Positions 52,371-64,000 of a DNA stretch of 64,000 nt are shown here, in pieces. The notes below the pieces were generated by a model that had not been told where the DNA came from, searched no databases, and worked only from the letters and a program-made list of their open reading frames with translations. Both the position numbers and the translations under genes were made by a program. Positions within the stretch are counted from its first letter, which is position 1, and every line of letters begins with the position of its first letter. Source of the stretch: Pictodentalium vernedei (taxonomy: Eukaryota; Mollusca; Scaphopoda; Dentaliida; Dentaliidae); contig CM062296.1 of assembly GCA_031216915.1 (NCBI GenBank), positions 60,563,084-60,627,083 of the forward strand, read 5' to 3'.

Positions 52371-55229
52371 ACCGGATATTTTGGTGTTGATGGGTGGCCT
52401 CAACCGCCCCAATCGCACCACATTTACGGGCCCTACTAAGGCCCCAAAAAGGGCCAGTTACGAAATATCACCAAAGCAGGTTAAAATCACGGGATATTTT
52501 GGTGTTGGTGGGTGGCCCCGAGGAATAAAGAAGATTGACACCTCAACCGCCCCAATCGGACCACATTTAGGGGCCCTACTAAGGCCCCAAAAAGGGCCAG
52601 TTACAAAATATCACCAAAGCAAGTTAAAATCACGGGATATTTTGGTGTTGATGGGTGGCCCCCGAGGAATAAAGAAGACTGACACCTCAACCACCCCAAT
52701 CGGACCACATTTAGGGGCCCTACTAAGGCCTCAAAAAGACCAGTACAAAATATCACCAAAGCAGGTTAAAATCACGGGATATTGTGGTGTTGATGGGTGG
52801 CGCCCGAGGAATAAAGAAGATTGACACCTCAACTGCCCCAATCGCACAACATTTAGGGGCCCTACTAAGGCCCTAAAAAGGGCCAGTTTAAAAATATCAC
52901 CAAAGCAGGTTAAAATCACGGGATATTTTGGTGTTGCTGGGTGGCCCCCGAGGAACAAAGAAGATTGACACCTCAACCGCCCCAATCGGACCACATTTAG
53001 GGGCCCTACTAAGGTCCCAAAAAGTGCCAGTTACAAAATATCACCAAAGCAGGTTAAAATCACGGGATATTTTGATGCTGATGGGTGGCCCCAGAGGAAT
53101 AAAGAAGATTGACACCTCAACCGCCCCAATCGGACCACATTTAGGGGCCCTACAAAGGCCCCAAAAAGGGCCAGTTACAAAATATCACCAAAGCAGGTTA
53201 AAATCACGGAATATTTTGGTGTTGATGGGTGGCCCCGAGGAATAAAGAAGATTGACACCTCAACCGCCCCAATCGGACCATATTTAGGGGCCCTACTAAG
53301 GCCCCAAAATGGGCCAGTTACAAAATATCACCAAAGCAAGTTAAAATCACGGGATATTTTGGTGTTGATGGGTGGCCCCCGAGGAATAAACAAGACTGAC
53401 ACCTCAACCACCCCAATCGGACCACATTTTGGGGCCCTACTAAGGCCTCAAAAAAGGCCAGTTACAAAATATCACCAAAGCAGGTTAACATCACGGGATA
53501 TTTTGGTGTTGATGGGTGGCCCCCAAGGAATAAAGAATATTGACACCTCAACCGCCCCAATCGGACAACATTTAGGGGCCCTACTAAGGCCACAAAGGGC
53601 CAGTTACAACATATCACCAAAGCAGGTTAAAATCACGGGATATTTTGGTGTTTCTGGGTGGCCCCCGAGAAATAAAGAAGATTGACACCTCAACCGCCCC
53701 AATCGGACCACATTTAGGGGCCTACTAAGGCCTCAAAAAGGGCCAGTTACAAAATATCACCAAAGCAGGTTAAAATCACGGGATATTTTGGTGTTGGTGG
53801 GTGGCCCCCCGAGGAATAAAGAAGATTGACACCTCAACCGCCCCAATCGGACCACATTTAGGGGCCCTACTAAGGCCTCAAAAAGGGCCAGTTACAAAAT
53901 ATCACCAAAGCAGGTTAAAATCACGGGATATTTTGGTGTTGGTGGGTGGCCCCCCGAGGAATAAAGAAGATTGACACCTCAACCGCCCCAATCGGACCAC
54001 ATTTAGGGGCCCTACTAAGGCCCCAAAACGGGCCAGTTACAAAATATCACCAAAGCAAGTTAAAATCACGGGATATTTTGGTGTTGGTGGGTGGCCCCCA
54101 AGGAATAAAGAAGACTGACACCTCAACCACCCCAATCCGACCACATTTAGGGGCCCTACTGAGGCCTCAAAAAAGGCCAGTTACAAAATATCACCAAAGC
54201 AGGTTAAAATCACGGGATATTCTGGTGTTGATGGGTGACCCCCGAGGAATAAAGAAGATTGACACCTCAACCGCCCCAATCGGACCACATTTAGGGGCCT
54301 ACTAGGGCCCCAGAAAGGGCCAGTTACAAAATATCACCAAAGCAGGTTAAAATCACGGGATATTTTGGTGTTGCTGGGTGGCCCCCGAGAAATAAAGAAG
54401 ATTGACACCTGAACCGCCCCAATCGGACCACATTTAGGGGCCCTACTAAGGCCCCAAAAAGGGCCAGTTACAAAATATCACCACAGCAGGTTAAAATCAC
54501 GGGATATTTTGGTGTTGGTGGGTGGCCCCCGAGGAATAAAGAAGATTGACACCTCAACCGCCCCAATCGGACCACATTTAGGGGCCTATTAAGGCCCCAA
54601 AAAGGGCCAGTTACAAAATATCACCAAAGCAGGTTAAAATCACGGGATATTTTGGTGTTAATGCGTGCCCCCCGGGGAATAAAGAAGATTGACACTTCAA
54701 CCGCCCCAATGGAACCACATTTAGGGGCCCTACTAAGGCCCCAAAAAGGGCCAGTTACAAAATATTACCAACCCAAGTTAAAATCACGGGATATTTTGGT
54801 GTTGATGGGTGGTCCCCGAGGAATAAAGAAGATTGACACCTCAAACGCCCCAATCGGACAAAATTTAGGGGCCCTACTAAGGCCCCAAAAAGACTAGTTA
54901 CAAAATATCACCAAAGCAAGTTAAAATCACGGGATATTTTGGTGTTGATGGGTGGCCCCCGAGGAATAAAGAAGACTGACACCTCAACCGCCCCAATCGG
55001 ACCACATTTAGGGGCCCTACTAAGGCCCCAAAAGGGCCAGTTACAAAATATCACCAAAGCAGGTTAAAATCACGGGATATTTTGGTGTTGGTGGGTGGCC
55101 TCGAGAAATAAAGAAGAATGACAACTCAACCGCCCCAATCGGACCACATTTAGGGGCCTATTAAGGCCCCAAAAGGGCCAGTTACAAAATATCACCAAAG
55201 CAGGTTAAAATCACGGGATATTTTGGTGT
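52371..55229 (+). repeat. satellite array, about 143-bp monomer, about 20 copies
   Basis: Monomers contain 'atcacgggatattttggtgt', 'ggaataaagaagattgacac', 'atttaggggccctactaagg' and 'gggccagttacaaaatatca'. Variants mark a longer period. The 'aagcaagtt' variant recurs at about 52615, 53332, 54051 and, modified, 54769. The 'gctgggtggcccccgag' type recurs at about 52933, 53650 and 54371. Spacings are about 717-721 bp, that is five monomers. Repetitive open frames arise because the unit length is close to a multiple of 3; stops interrupt them and they are not genes. The 3' edge is a sharp break near 55230. Confidence 0.96.
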
Positions 55230-56387
55230 GATGAGGTGAATTTTATCATACTTGCTAAACAGAGATGTGACTAATCAGTGTATGTAACATATGGATATGT
55301 TTGTTCACTATGAAGGGATTTAACAGAATTTGTTTGGAAAGAAACCATTTGTAATTTAAAGGAGTAAAGCTGTGTAAAGCTATTTTTTTAATTTATTTTC
55401 AGTTAGCGTTTCGCCATATACACGCCGAGGTGATTATAAATATTGAAAGCAACACTCAAAGTAATGTTGAAATATAGTAGCTAGACGTTAAAAAATTATC
55501 AAATTACCCACATTATTTCCGGAAAAGAGTTCTATCCATGCCATTGGATATTAGTACCAGTTCTAGATTCATGTATGCTCTACGCCATGATTCTCACCCA
55601 AAGCTGTAGGAGCCATTAAGAATGGGACCTTGTGAGCTCACGCCATCAATCCCTATTTATGAGCTCCCAGTGAAGGCTTGGGGGGGGGGGGGGGGGAGCT
55701 AACGGCCCCTAAATCAAAAATCCAAACTGTCACTTATTGCTTTTATTTTAACCCTCACCTTCCCTCAGGCACATGAATCGATACCCGAGGAGCTTCAGAA
55801 TTTAAAAAAAAATATCCGTGGAAGGGTCTCTAGACTAACAACAGTAGGACCGAAGACGCCAATCCCATGTTCGAAATCTGTCAGCGGCATATCGATCGTG
55901 CCCTCTTCCACATCCCCAGTTTCGAAAATAGGAAAATTGATTATATATCTAGACCTCAGAATGGGGAAATTACCGGAAATATTATCGAGAAAAGAGTTTT
56001 GTCCTTTCTTCAAACGCATGCCGAAATACATCCAAATAATAAAAAGTGACGGTTGCGTTTGTTTTGCTCAATAGCAATCCGACTTATTTTATTTCTTTTC
56101 TATTATCTAACACGCACATAATTTCAGGGACTCCGAAATGAGCTATCTCTGAACTGATAAATAGAGGTGGGCCATTTCTGAACAGGACATTCACTATTTG
56201 GAATTCCAATAACCCAACAGGATTGAGTAGGCAGGTGAGGGACTTAATAGCAAGCCGTTCAATGGAAGGGTTCAGTGGGCAAGTGCGGGTGTTACGAAAA
56301 AATATTTAAAAGACATCGCGCGCCAGGACGGGCCGGGGTTATCAATTCCGGGAAAAGAGAGCGTAAAAAAATCACAATAATTGTAAC
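55230..56387. other. unassigned, with poly-G at 55680-55696
   Basis: Overlapping open frames at 55795-56049 on both strands have no recognisable domain. No gene is supported. Confidence 0.35.
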
Positions 56388-56992
56388 CAGGCTTGTCAAC
56401 CGATACAAGTAACGACACCGGTACCACAGAAACGGGACCGTTTTTGCGGTACCGGTTCTGAAGCCAAATACCGGCGATACTCGGTACTCGAGTCAGTCAC
56501 ACCTCGGACTGTATATAAAATTTCAGAGCAACACTCAAACATGGTCCCTCCTGGACCCCATGTTTTGTAGCACATCGAGAGACCATGTTCAGTGTTCTCT
56601 ACGTACTGGATAGCTGTCTTTTTCAAGTTTCCAATGCGCGTGTGTCTAATTATAAAATCTGATATTTAGAACGTCGAAGGCATCTACCTAAGATCGTCAC
56701 TGAAGGTGCCGAGTCGACGCAGAGAGCAGGTTTAAAGTTCGAAGTTCCGTCCACCCATAAGTTTATACTCGAAGTGACGCGATTTCCCACGAATATTCGA
56801 ATCTTAAGAACTCGGTTCACATAACCGATTTATTTGTTAGGAATATATTCCATAGCATACATTGTTTCATTGTCATTTAATGGCCTTTTTATGTGTTGTT
56901 AAAGGTACCGACACCGGTAACGGTACCGCGGTACGGCCCAGTACCGTCTGGGTTCCGATAAACCAAGTACCGGCGGAACTTTGACAAGCCTG
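56388..56992. mobile_element. 605-bp hAT-type MITE, perfect 8-bp TSD
   Basis: Begins 'caggcttgtcaaccgatac', ends 'gaactttgacaagcctg'. The duplication attgtaac lies at 56380-56387 and 56993-57000. Several 'ggtaccg' motifs lie near both ends, as in 29081-29652. No transposase. Confidence 0.92.
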
Positions 56993-57000
56993 ATTGTAAC

Positions 57001-57912
57001 CGAAATTGTGGTAAATGATTCTGGTTTTTGTGTGGCATACAGGATAAAGAGAAACCAAAATTTGAGGAGTACCTGGATGGCACCTCTTTGAGGGGAAGGG
57101 GGAGGGGTCGAAGTTTTAAATCCTAAACAATTCATTAGTTATTCATTCCAATCGTCCATTATACACATTATTATGTGTCATATACAATATGTTAAGTGGG
57201 CGACTGGAATTAACAAATAGTAGAGCTTTCTTCCCACGGCTGTGAGTCAGGAGACCCTTTCCTGGATTTTTTGTTTTAAATTCAGAAGCTCTGGGATCCA
57301 TTCTGGTGCATCCGGAGCGAAGATAAGGGTTAAACACTCTAAATAACAGTTTGGATTTTTTTGGGGGGGAGGGGGAGGGGAAGGGGGCAGGCCCGGTCCA
57401 CCACAGGGAGCCCACACATAGAGATTGATGAAGTGGGCGCCCGGGGCCCCAGTCTTAATTGTTTCGAGGCTTTGGGTGGGTATCAAGGGGCAGGGCATGC
57501 AGAAATCTGGTACTAGTACTGGTATCCACTAATATAAATAGTACTCTTTTCCAATAATATTGCCGATGATTTTCCCATTCTCGCACCTTAATACTATATA
57601 ATGATTAATAAATCGAATGTTGGTTTTAATATTTATTATCACCTCGACATGTGTTTGACGAAACGGTAACTGAAAATAAATTATGAACCCCCTTTTTTAA
57701 AAAGGGCTTTTACACAACTTTATTTTTATTTCTTCAAATTATAAATGTTTTCTTTCCTCAAAACGTTCTGCTAAATCCCTTCATTGTTAACAAACAGATC
57801 CATATTTCACGCACACGAATTAGCTACACCTCCATTTGACAAGTATGGCAAAATTCACCCGCCGTGCACCTCGGCTAAATCGTTTTTGTGACATAAATAG
57901 TGTGTTGATTGC
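57001..57912. other. unassigned
   Basis: G-rich patches at 57090-57110 and 57361-57390. Proline-rich minus-strand open frames here come from these patches. No gene. Confidence 0.35.
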
Positions 57913-58611
57913 CACACCGTAGTATGTTTCCGGGGATTCCTAATCTGTTTTTACAGATTACTAATCTGTTTTTACAGATTAACTAATCTGTATTTATAGA
58001 TTAATAATCTCTTTAAACAGATTGAATAATCTGTTTAAACAGATTAAATAATCTGTATTTACAGATTACTAATCTATTTAAACAGAATACTAATCTGTAT
58101 TTACAGATTACTAATCTGTTTAAACAGATTACTAATCTGTAAAAACAGATGAACTAATCTGTATTTACAGATTAGTAATATGTTTAAACAGATTAATTAA
58201 TCTGTGTTTACAGATTAGTAATCTGTTTAAACAGATTAACTAATCTGTATTTACAGATTACTTAGTTAATCTGTAAAACAGATTGGTAATCTGTTTAAAC
58301 AGATTAGTAATCTGTTTTTACAGACTAGTTAATCTGTAAAAACAGATTAGTATTCTGTAAATACAGATTAGTTAATCTGTTTAAACAGATTACTAATCTG
58401 TAAATACAGATTAGTTAATCTGTAAAAAAAGATTAATAATATGTTTAAACAGATTACTAATCTGTAAAAACAGATTAGTTAATCTGTAAAAATGGATTAG
58501 TAGTCTGTTTAAACAGATTAGTAATCTGTAAAAACAGATTAGTAATTTATTTAAACAGATTAGTAATCTTTAAAAACAGATTAGGAATCCATGGAAATAT
58601 ACTACGGTGTG
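57913..58611. mobile_element. terminal inverted repeats enclosing a palindromic minisatellite
   Basis: The ends 'cacaccgtagtatgtttcc' (57913-57931) and its near inverse 'ggaaatatactacggtgtg' (58593-58611) enclose about 30 units of a 21-22-bp repeat, 'ctaatctgtttaaacagatt' and variants (TTTTT, AAAAA, ATTT centres). Each unit is itself a palindrome. The whole behaves like a foldback/MITE whose interior is entirely minisatellite. Confidence 0.88.
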
Positions 58612-59339
58612 ACGGCTCTACGCTGCCGTAAATTTCGCTTGAAGATAGCCTTCAATAAACTAAACATTGCTTCACCTTCATTTATACACATTTCAGTGCG
58701 TAAGTTTTATTAAATTGCCACTTTTCACACGTTCGGGGCTACTTTTAGTACTTTAAATAGCAGTTTTATGCACTCACCGGAAACATTACCGGATACCGGA
58801 CTTTTTACCGGCAAAAAATATATCCGAGTTGGGATAAAATTTATTCTTCAGTTGCACTTGGATGTGATTCATACGCCAAACTGAAAACAAAAGCGTGTGC
58901 TCTTATTACCTGCATGTTTTTACTGAATTACCCGGTCGCGGCTATTTGTTTCGGCCACTTTAGAGAATTAGATGATGGGTTGCACATCGATACAGGGGCA
59001 ATGGCATTTACACGTGAATATTGCATGAACACTGGTCGCTATGCCTAATATTTTGAACTATTCCATTCAGCTTTGGAAGCACAAATACACACGGTTATCC
59101 AAGAGCTGTAATTGCTCTTAGATAATTGATCATACATGCACTGTATTTTAATGTATTCTTCTGCTTCAAATTGTTTTACTTTGGATTCTCTGCTTCCATT
59201 TGCACATAATTTTTACAGTACTCATTTATCCAATATTTGTTCTTTGCTTATGTGCTTATAAACTAAATATACAAACTTTTTGATTGTTAGTTTATCATTC
59301 ATTGTTTTCATGTTTTACTGGGCTTTTATGACACTTTAA
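58612..59339. other. unassigned AT-rich
   Basis: No gene was recognised. Confidence 0.35.
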
Positions 59340-59580
59340 TGGATCAAGCCATGTCATATCGGGTAGTATTACGGTGGATTATGCGCCACGGAAGCTGGAG
59401 AGAACCACCGAGCAGCGGCGAACCAATACCAAACACTCCAGCCCACTAACGCGACAGAAACAGGGTTAGCTACGGTTGAATGCAGGTGCAAAAACAGACC
59501 TGTAGTACACTTTAGCACACAAAACCACCATGCCTGTACATGGGCATTTGGAATTAATTGTCTTACCCAAGAAATCTCGA
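59340..59580 (-). mobile_element. SINE body fragment, old
   Basis: 'ggagagaaccaccgagcagc', 'acagggttagctacggttga' and 'cttacccaagaaat' are diverged SINE landmarks on the minus strand. Head and tail are missing. Confidence 0.72.
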
Positions 59581-59679
59581 GTATAATTAATCGATAAAAT
59601 TAAAAATAAAAATAATTGACAATGGTCCGGAGAGCATATGTATGGAGCCGGTGAGGTGACATATGTTTTTTTTAAAATC

Positions 59680-59995
59680 CATACGCACGAATTAATAATC
59701 TGTGCACACGAAATATTAATCAGAGAGAACAAATGAATAATCCAAGCACGCAAACTAATAATTCATGCGCGCAGATTAATAATCCGTGCATGAAGTAATA
59801 ATCAAGGCAAACGAATTAATAATCCGTGCGTTTGAATTAATAATCCGTGTGCGTAAATTAATAATCCACGCACACGAAATGATAATCCATGCCAACAAAA
59901 TAATAATCAATGCGAACGAATTAATAAAATCATTCACGTGAATTGTAATCTGTGCACACGAAATAATATTCCGTGCACACAAATTAAAAAGCTGT
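59680..59995. repeat. degenerate 21-bp tandem repeat ('aataatccgtgcgcacg')
   Basis: About 14 units of 'acgaattaataatccgtgcg' type with drifting sequence. The same unit reappears on the other side of the 2.2-kb foldback (62223-62258) and at the end of the window (63955-64000). Confidence 0.88.
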
Positions 59996-60031
59996 GCAAA
60001 TGGATTATTGGTCAGTAGTATGTCACGTACA

Positions 60032-62203
60032 TTTCGAGCAAGATCTGGTGGACCGCGCGGTGTACCCCGGAAGTGACGTTTTGGTTACCCGCGTGAGCGG
60101 CTATGTTGTGATTTCATTCTCATGGTGACGCGTGGTGTCACTGCACATGTGCAGCGCGTGTTGTTATGGTAATACGCGTTTCCGTCGTCCATTTTGTATA
60201 TAGGGAATCGCCATCTTGTTTCTATGGTAGCACGTGGTCGCTAGGTGTCCCAAAGGCATCTAATAAGATGAGGGTATGTTTGGAGGGTACGTTCGATTCA
60301 ATGGGAGTACAACGAATTACTCAAATGAACCCGAGAACGACTGCTGTTCACCCGAAATAACCGAAACGGACCCGAATTCTCTTAGAATATTGACCCTAAT
60401 AGTACCACGTAGTGGTATAAGATCTATAAGAGATGTGCTCCTTATCTAGCTCGAATTCCATCAGAATCCTCGTTTACAACTACATATTTTATAACATATC
60501 TGTTCTACTTGACGTCTATCTACTCTAGTATACTAATTATCCCTGATTGTCCTTGTAGATTCTTATGCCTTTTCTACCCATGATATGATATGGCATTGTC
60601 CGTGTATTCCTGGCTCTCCCTTACCTTAGTAGATTATTTGGCTTGTTCTAACCGTGCTATGACTATTATCTGCACTAGTCTACCATTATCTGGCTTACCA
60701 GTAGACCTAGACATAGCTGCAATTGATACTTTCCCGACGGGCCATCTGCGCCCCGTTTTCTTCGTGTAAGGCCATGAGGGCTATGAGGACGCCAAAGGCT
60801 AGTCCTATTCCATAATGGGGTACCAGTAATGGATTGCCCATGGGGTGGGGGTCCCCAAATACCGAGATGAGGCCATAGGGCCATGATGGCTATGACGTCT
60901 TCATAGCCCTCATGGCCTCATACGATGAAAAAGGGTACCCAAATACCGAGATGAGGATGAGAGTAATGGCATTTCCTTATTGCACTCATAACCCTCATGG
61001 CCTCATACGATGAAAGGGGATTTTGATTCTGAAAGCCATCCAGATGCAAGAAAGGGATTCCAAAATTGGAATTCTGTGGACCGTTCCAACCAAATACCGA
61101 GACGAGGATGAGAGCAATGGCATTTCCTTGTGGCACTCATAGCCCTTATGACCTCATTCGGTGAAAAGGGGATTTTGAAGGCCATCCAGATACTAGAAAG
61201 GGATTCCAAAATTGGGATTCTGTGGACTGTGGGGACAAATGTGGAGATGAGGATGAGAGTAATGGCATTTCCTTATGGCCCTCATAGTCCTCATACGGTG
61301 AAAAGGGGATTCTGAAGGCCATCCAGATACTAGAAAGGGATTCCAAAATTGGGATTCTGTGGACCGTGGTGACAAAATACCGAGATGAGGATGAGAGTAA
61401 TGACATTTCCTTATGGCCCTCATAGCCCCCATGACCTCATACGATGAAAACGGGGCACCGATGGCCCGTCGGGTAAGTATCACCTGTAGCTATGTCTGGG
61501 TCTACTGGTAAGCCCAACAAATAGTGTAGATAATAGTCATATCACGGATAGAACAAGCCAAATAATCTACTAAGGTAAGAGAGAGCCAGGAATACATGGA
61601 CAATGCCATCATATCATGGGTAGAACAAGCATAAGAATCGACAGGGACAGTCAGGATAATCAGTATACTAGAGTAGATAGAAGTCAGGTAGAACAGATAA
61701 GGTATAAAATATGTACTACTGAACGAGGATTCTTATGGAATTCGAGCTAGATAAGGAACACACCTTTTATGGATCTTATAACACTACATAGTGCTATTAG
61801 GGTCAATATTCTAAAATAATTCTGGCCCATTTTGGTGATTTCCGGTGAAAATAAGTCGTTCACGGGATCATCTGGGTAACTCGTTGTACTTCCATCGCAT
61901 CGAACATACCCTCCAAACATACTCCCGTCTTATTAGATGCCTTTGGGTTACCTAGCAGCCGCGTGCTACTATACAAACCAAGATGGCGGCGTCCTGTATA
62001 CAAAATGGATGACGGAAACGCGTATTACCATAACAACACGGGCTGCGCATGCGCAGTGATACAACGTTTCACCATGAGGATGACATCACAACATGGCCGA
62101 CCAAGCGCGTTACCATGACAACACAAAATGGCGGCACCCAGTCACGTGACTATGACGTCATTTCCGGGGTCCACCACGGAGTTCACCAGATCTTGCTCGA
62201 AAG
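60032..62203. mobile_element. 2.17-kb foldback element with arms of about 700 bp
   Basis: 60032-60760 is the inverse complement of about 61470-62203. The outer ends are 'tttcgagcaagatctggtg' and its exact inverse. Blocks such as 'agtagattatttggcttgtt' and 'gctcgaattcc' pair in order. The middle (60760-61470) is a minisatellite. There is no open frame of transposase size. The arms carry 'aaaatggcggc'/'gccgccatttt'-type and 'cgcatgcgca'-type motifs, also seen at 2027-2252. Confidence 0.88.
60935..61415. repeat. minisatellite core of the foldback, unit about 140-150 bp
   Basis: Four units containing 'gatgaggatgagagtaatgg', 'catttcctta', 'gccatccagatactagaaag' and 'attccaaaattgggattctg'. The units start near 60942, 61094, 61240 and 61380. 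Open frames here are repeats of the same unit. Confidence 0.85.
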
Positions 62204-62222
62204 AAACGAGCACCACTCCTTT

Positions 62223-62258
62223 GATCCATGCACATGAATAATAATCCGTGCGCATGAA
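62223..62258. repeat. short run of the 21-bp 'aataatccgtgcgcatg' repeat
   Basis: About two units of the repeat found at 59680-59995, lying just outside the right end of the foldback element. Confidence 0.75.
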
Positions 62259-63249
62259 ATGAAAGATATAAAAACTATGGTATAGGTTATTAAGTCAAAA
62301 TGGCATCCATCCTGTGACCTTGGTATACTGGCATCCCACCATCTTAACGCTGAAATAGCAATTCTTAGGTCTACTTGTTCTTGTTTGAACCTAAGTTATC
62401 TAGGACCCTTCGGCCCTCGGTCGCTACCGCCTCCTCATATCTTCAAAAAAGGAAGGTCAGGAGGGGTAACCTAATGACCCGAGGTCCGTCCTTGTTAGGC
62501 ATGCTTCCCCTTTTTTAACGTGCGATAGGCGAGTTAGGACGAAGTGAAGTCTGCGTAAGACCTCACATCGCTGCACTCTGGGCCTGTGGCAGTAAGTAGG
62601 TGTATGCATGCGTGGTGGGAGAGGGGGGATCTCTTGTTGAGACGTGGGGGCGCAAAAATATGTCAGCGAAGATATAAAATTCAGATGTCTAAAAGGGCCT
62701 ATAAAGCAGCCATCGAAAAGTACTTCGCAATGCCGGGGGAATTTGGGATGGGACGTCACCTAAGGTTGACTGGGATGGCAACATATGCCTATGCTTGTCC
62801 GCTACATGTCTAATCTTGGCGGTATTATATATATTTTTGGCAGGCCATGGGAAGGTTGGGATCAGTGGCGGGGGCATGCGAAAATGCACACAGCTCGCCC
62901 CCAAATAGAGTTACATTGCACCCCCCCCCCCCCCTTCATAATAAATACAAACTGCCACATATGATTTCGACCCCCCCCCCCCACACTTTCCATTTGGAGA
63001 CTTCAAAACTGTTGATATAGCTTCGAAATTTGAGACTATTTCAGAGAGTCTCAGGCCCTTACCGTCAAGTTACCGATGATCTCGCCATCCTCCATTAGGC
63101 TCCAGAATTGCTCTCAAAGCTTCACAGTTAAAACTGAAAAATTTACCGAGGAAGGATAACCGGCCCCCACCAATGGCCTTACCTCCTCTAAGGAGGCTTC
63201 AGAGTCGCTTATAGAGCTCCAAAAGAATTATAATTCGGGGAGAGGTCCC
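62259..63249. other. unassigned, with poly-C tracts at 62921-62934 and 62971-62981
   Basis: No gene could be supported. Overlapping open frames near 62457-62904 on both strands lack domains. Confidence 0.35.
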
Positions 63250-63876
63250 GAATCCGGTGGCGGCGCTGCAGGAGGTCATGAAGGGGCATTTGCCCCCGAC
63301 CACAGTCTTTGCAGCCACCCCCTCCCCCTCTCTCTCTCTCTCTCATTTGCCCCTCTCCAAAACTGTCACATCCAGCCACCCTCTCTTACGCACACAGTGA
63401 CTCTCTTTTCTTTATTTACATACAAACTCAGCTGATAAACATAAATCCACTGGAATTTTGCAAGTTCGGATGCAGATACTTATGAGCCATGTACGTTTAT
63501 AAACCCTGTCTCTAAAATTTGGGTCATCCAAAAATGTGGCGATCTACCCTAAAAGCCACCAGAAAACTTGATTCAAATGCACAGTGATTTTGTTTTGTCT
63601 GGGGGGCGACTCCCCGCCCTCCACTCCCGGGGACGGCATGTCGGCTTCTCCACTCAGGATACCCCTACATACGGAACATGTCCACTACTTGCAGTCTCCA
63701 CCACCCACCCCCCCCCCCCCCCGCAAATACCACCGCCAGGTCACACAAATGGGAGAGGGTGATTCACCTGACTACACCCTTCCCTTCCTGTCTGCGGTCT
63801 TTGAAATATACACGCGTCATATCGCTCCCCCTCCATTGGAATTCTCCCCCTATAAAGGATTCTTGTTCCGCCACTG
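63250..63876. mobile_element. relative of the 39715-40532 hAT-type element
   Basis: The left 'ggtggcggcgctgcagg' and right 'gttccgccactga' resemble the ends at 39715 and 40532. 'ctcagctgataaacat' and 'ttcggatgcagatactta' inside match 39988-40050. CT-rich and C-rich tracts are in similar places. No target duplication is visible, so the boundaries are approximate. Confidence 0.6.
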
Positions 63877-63954
63877 AACAGGATTCCCATGCATGTAAGT
63901 ATATATAGCAGGTCCGTCTTTTGGGACAGCGGGGGTGGGGGTCCTGCTACCTTA

Positions 63955-64000
63955 TGTTTTAATCCGTGCGCACAAAATAATAATCAGAGCACACGAGTTA
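63955..64000. repeat. 21-bp degenerate repeat, continuing past the window
   Basis: Two units ('aatccgtgcgcacaaaataa' and 'taatcagagcacacgagtta') of the repeat at 59680-59995. The array runs off the window end. Confidence 0.75.

Noticed and set aside
52381..55000. Repeat-protein gene(s) encoding 'DTSTAPIGPHLGALLRPQKG'-type repeats
   Set aside because: The open frames follow the DNA satellite monomer, break at indels between monomers and appear on both strands. They are a by-product of a unit length near a multiple of 3.
57935..58590. CRISPR array
   Set aside because: There are no unique spacers. Adjacent units are all variants of the same palindrome, and the context is eukaryotic.

Overview
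This is eukaryotic, almost certainly animal, DNA. It is AT-rich and has no bacterial gene layout. It contains many tRNA-headed and 5S-rRNA-headed SINEs, non-autonomous DNA transposons, microsatellites, long G/C homopolymers and one 100-N assembly gap. The SINE types and the DNA transposon mix suit a marine invertebrate, perhaps a deuterostome such as an echinoderm. That placement is inference and I cannot name the species.

I find no intact host gene. The only coding signals I can defend are relics. At 33411-34073 is the C-terminal end of a LINE reverse-transcriptase polyprotein with a terminal Cys/His motif. At 6690-7153 is a frameshifted, truncated Crypton/KIAA1958-type tyrosine-recombinase-like gene. 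A weak 139-nt exon-like segment lies at 24801-24939. Most open frames in the window cross repeats and are not genes.

Layout. 0-17 kb holds SINEs, palindromic MITEs, the recombinase relic and a 1.3-kb long inverted repeat at 10385-11702. 17.5-19.2 kb is a strongly AT-rich, degenerate dispersed repeat. 20-34 kb holds further MITEs, a SINE split by a 732-bp element, a local duplication at 26-27.4 kb, two hAT-type elements, a 5S-headed SINE, and the LINE end nested inside a TTAA MITE. 35-50 kb is dense in nested elements, including a three-level nest at 48416-49537, and contains the gap. 51.3-55.2 kb has a palindromic minisatellite and a 2.86-kb satellite of about 143-bp monomers with signs of a five-monomer higher-order period. 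56-64 kb holds an hAT-type MITE, terminal inverted repeats enclosing a palindromic minisatellite, and a 2.2-kb foldback element with a minisatellite core, flanked by a 21-bp degenerate repeat.

The recurring theme is internal palindromy. Several unrelated element families (TTAA/piggyBac-like, hAT-like and others) each carry a near-perfect central hairpin. Target-site duplications can be read directly for many insertions (8 bp for hAT-type, 8-15 bp for SINEs, TTAA for the piggyBac-like families, about 11 bp for a MULE-like element), so a relative order of insertions can be worked out.
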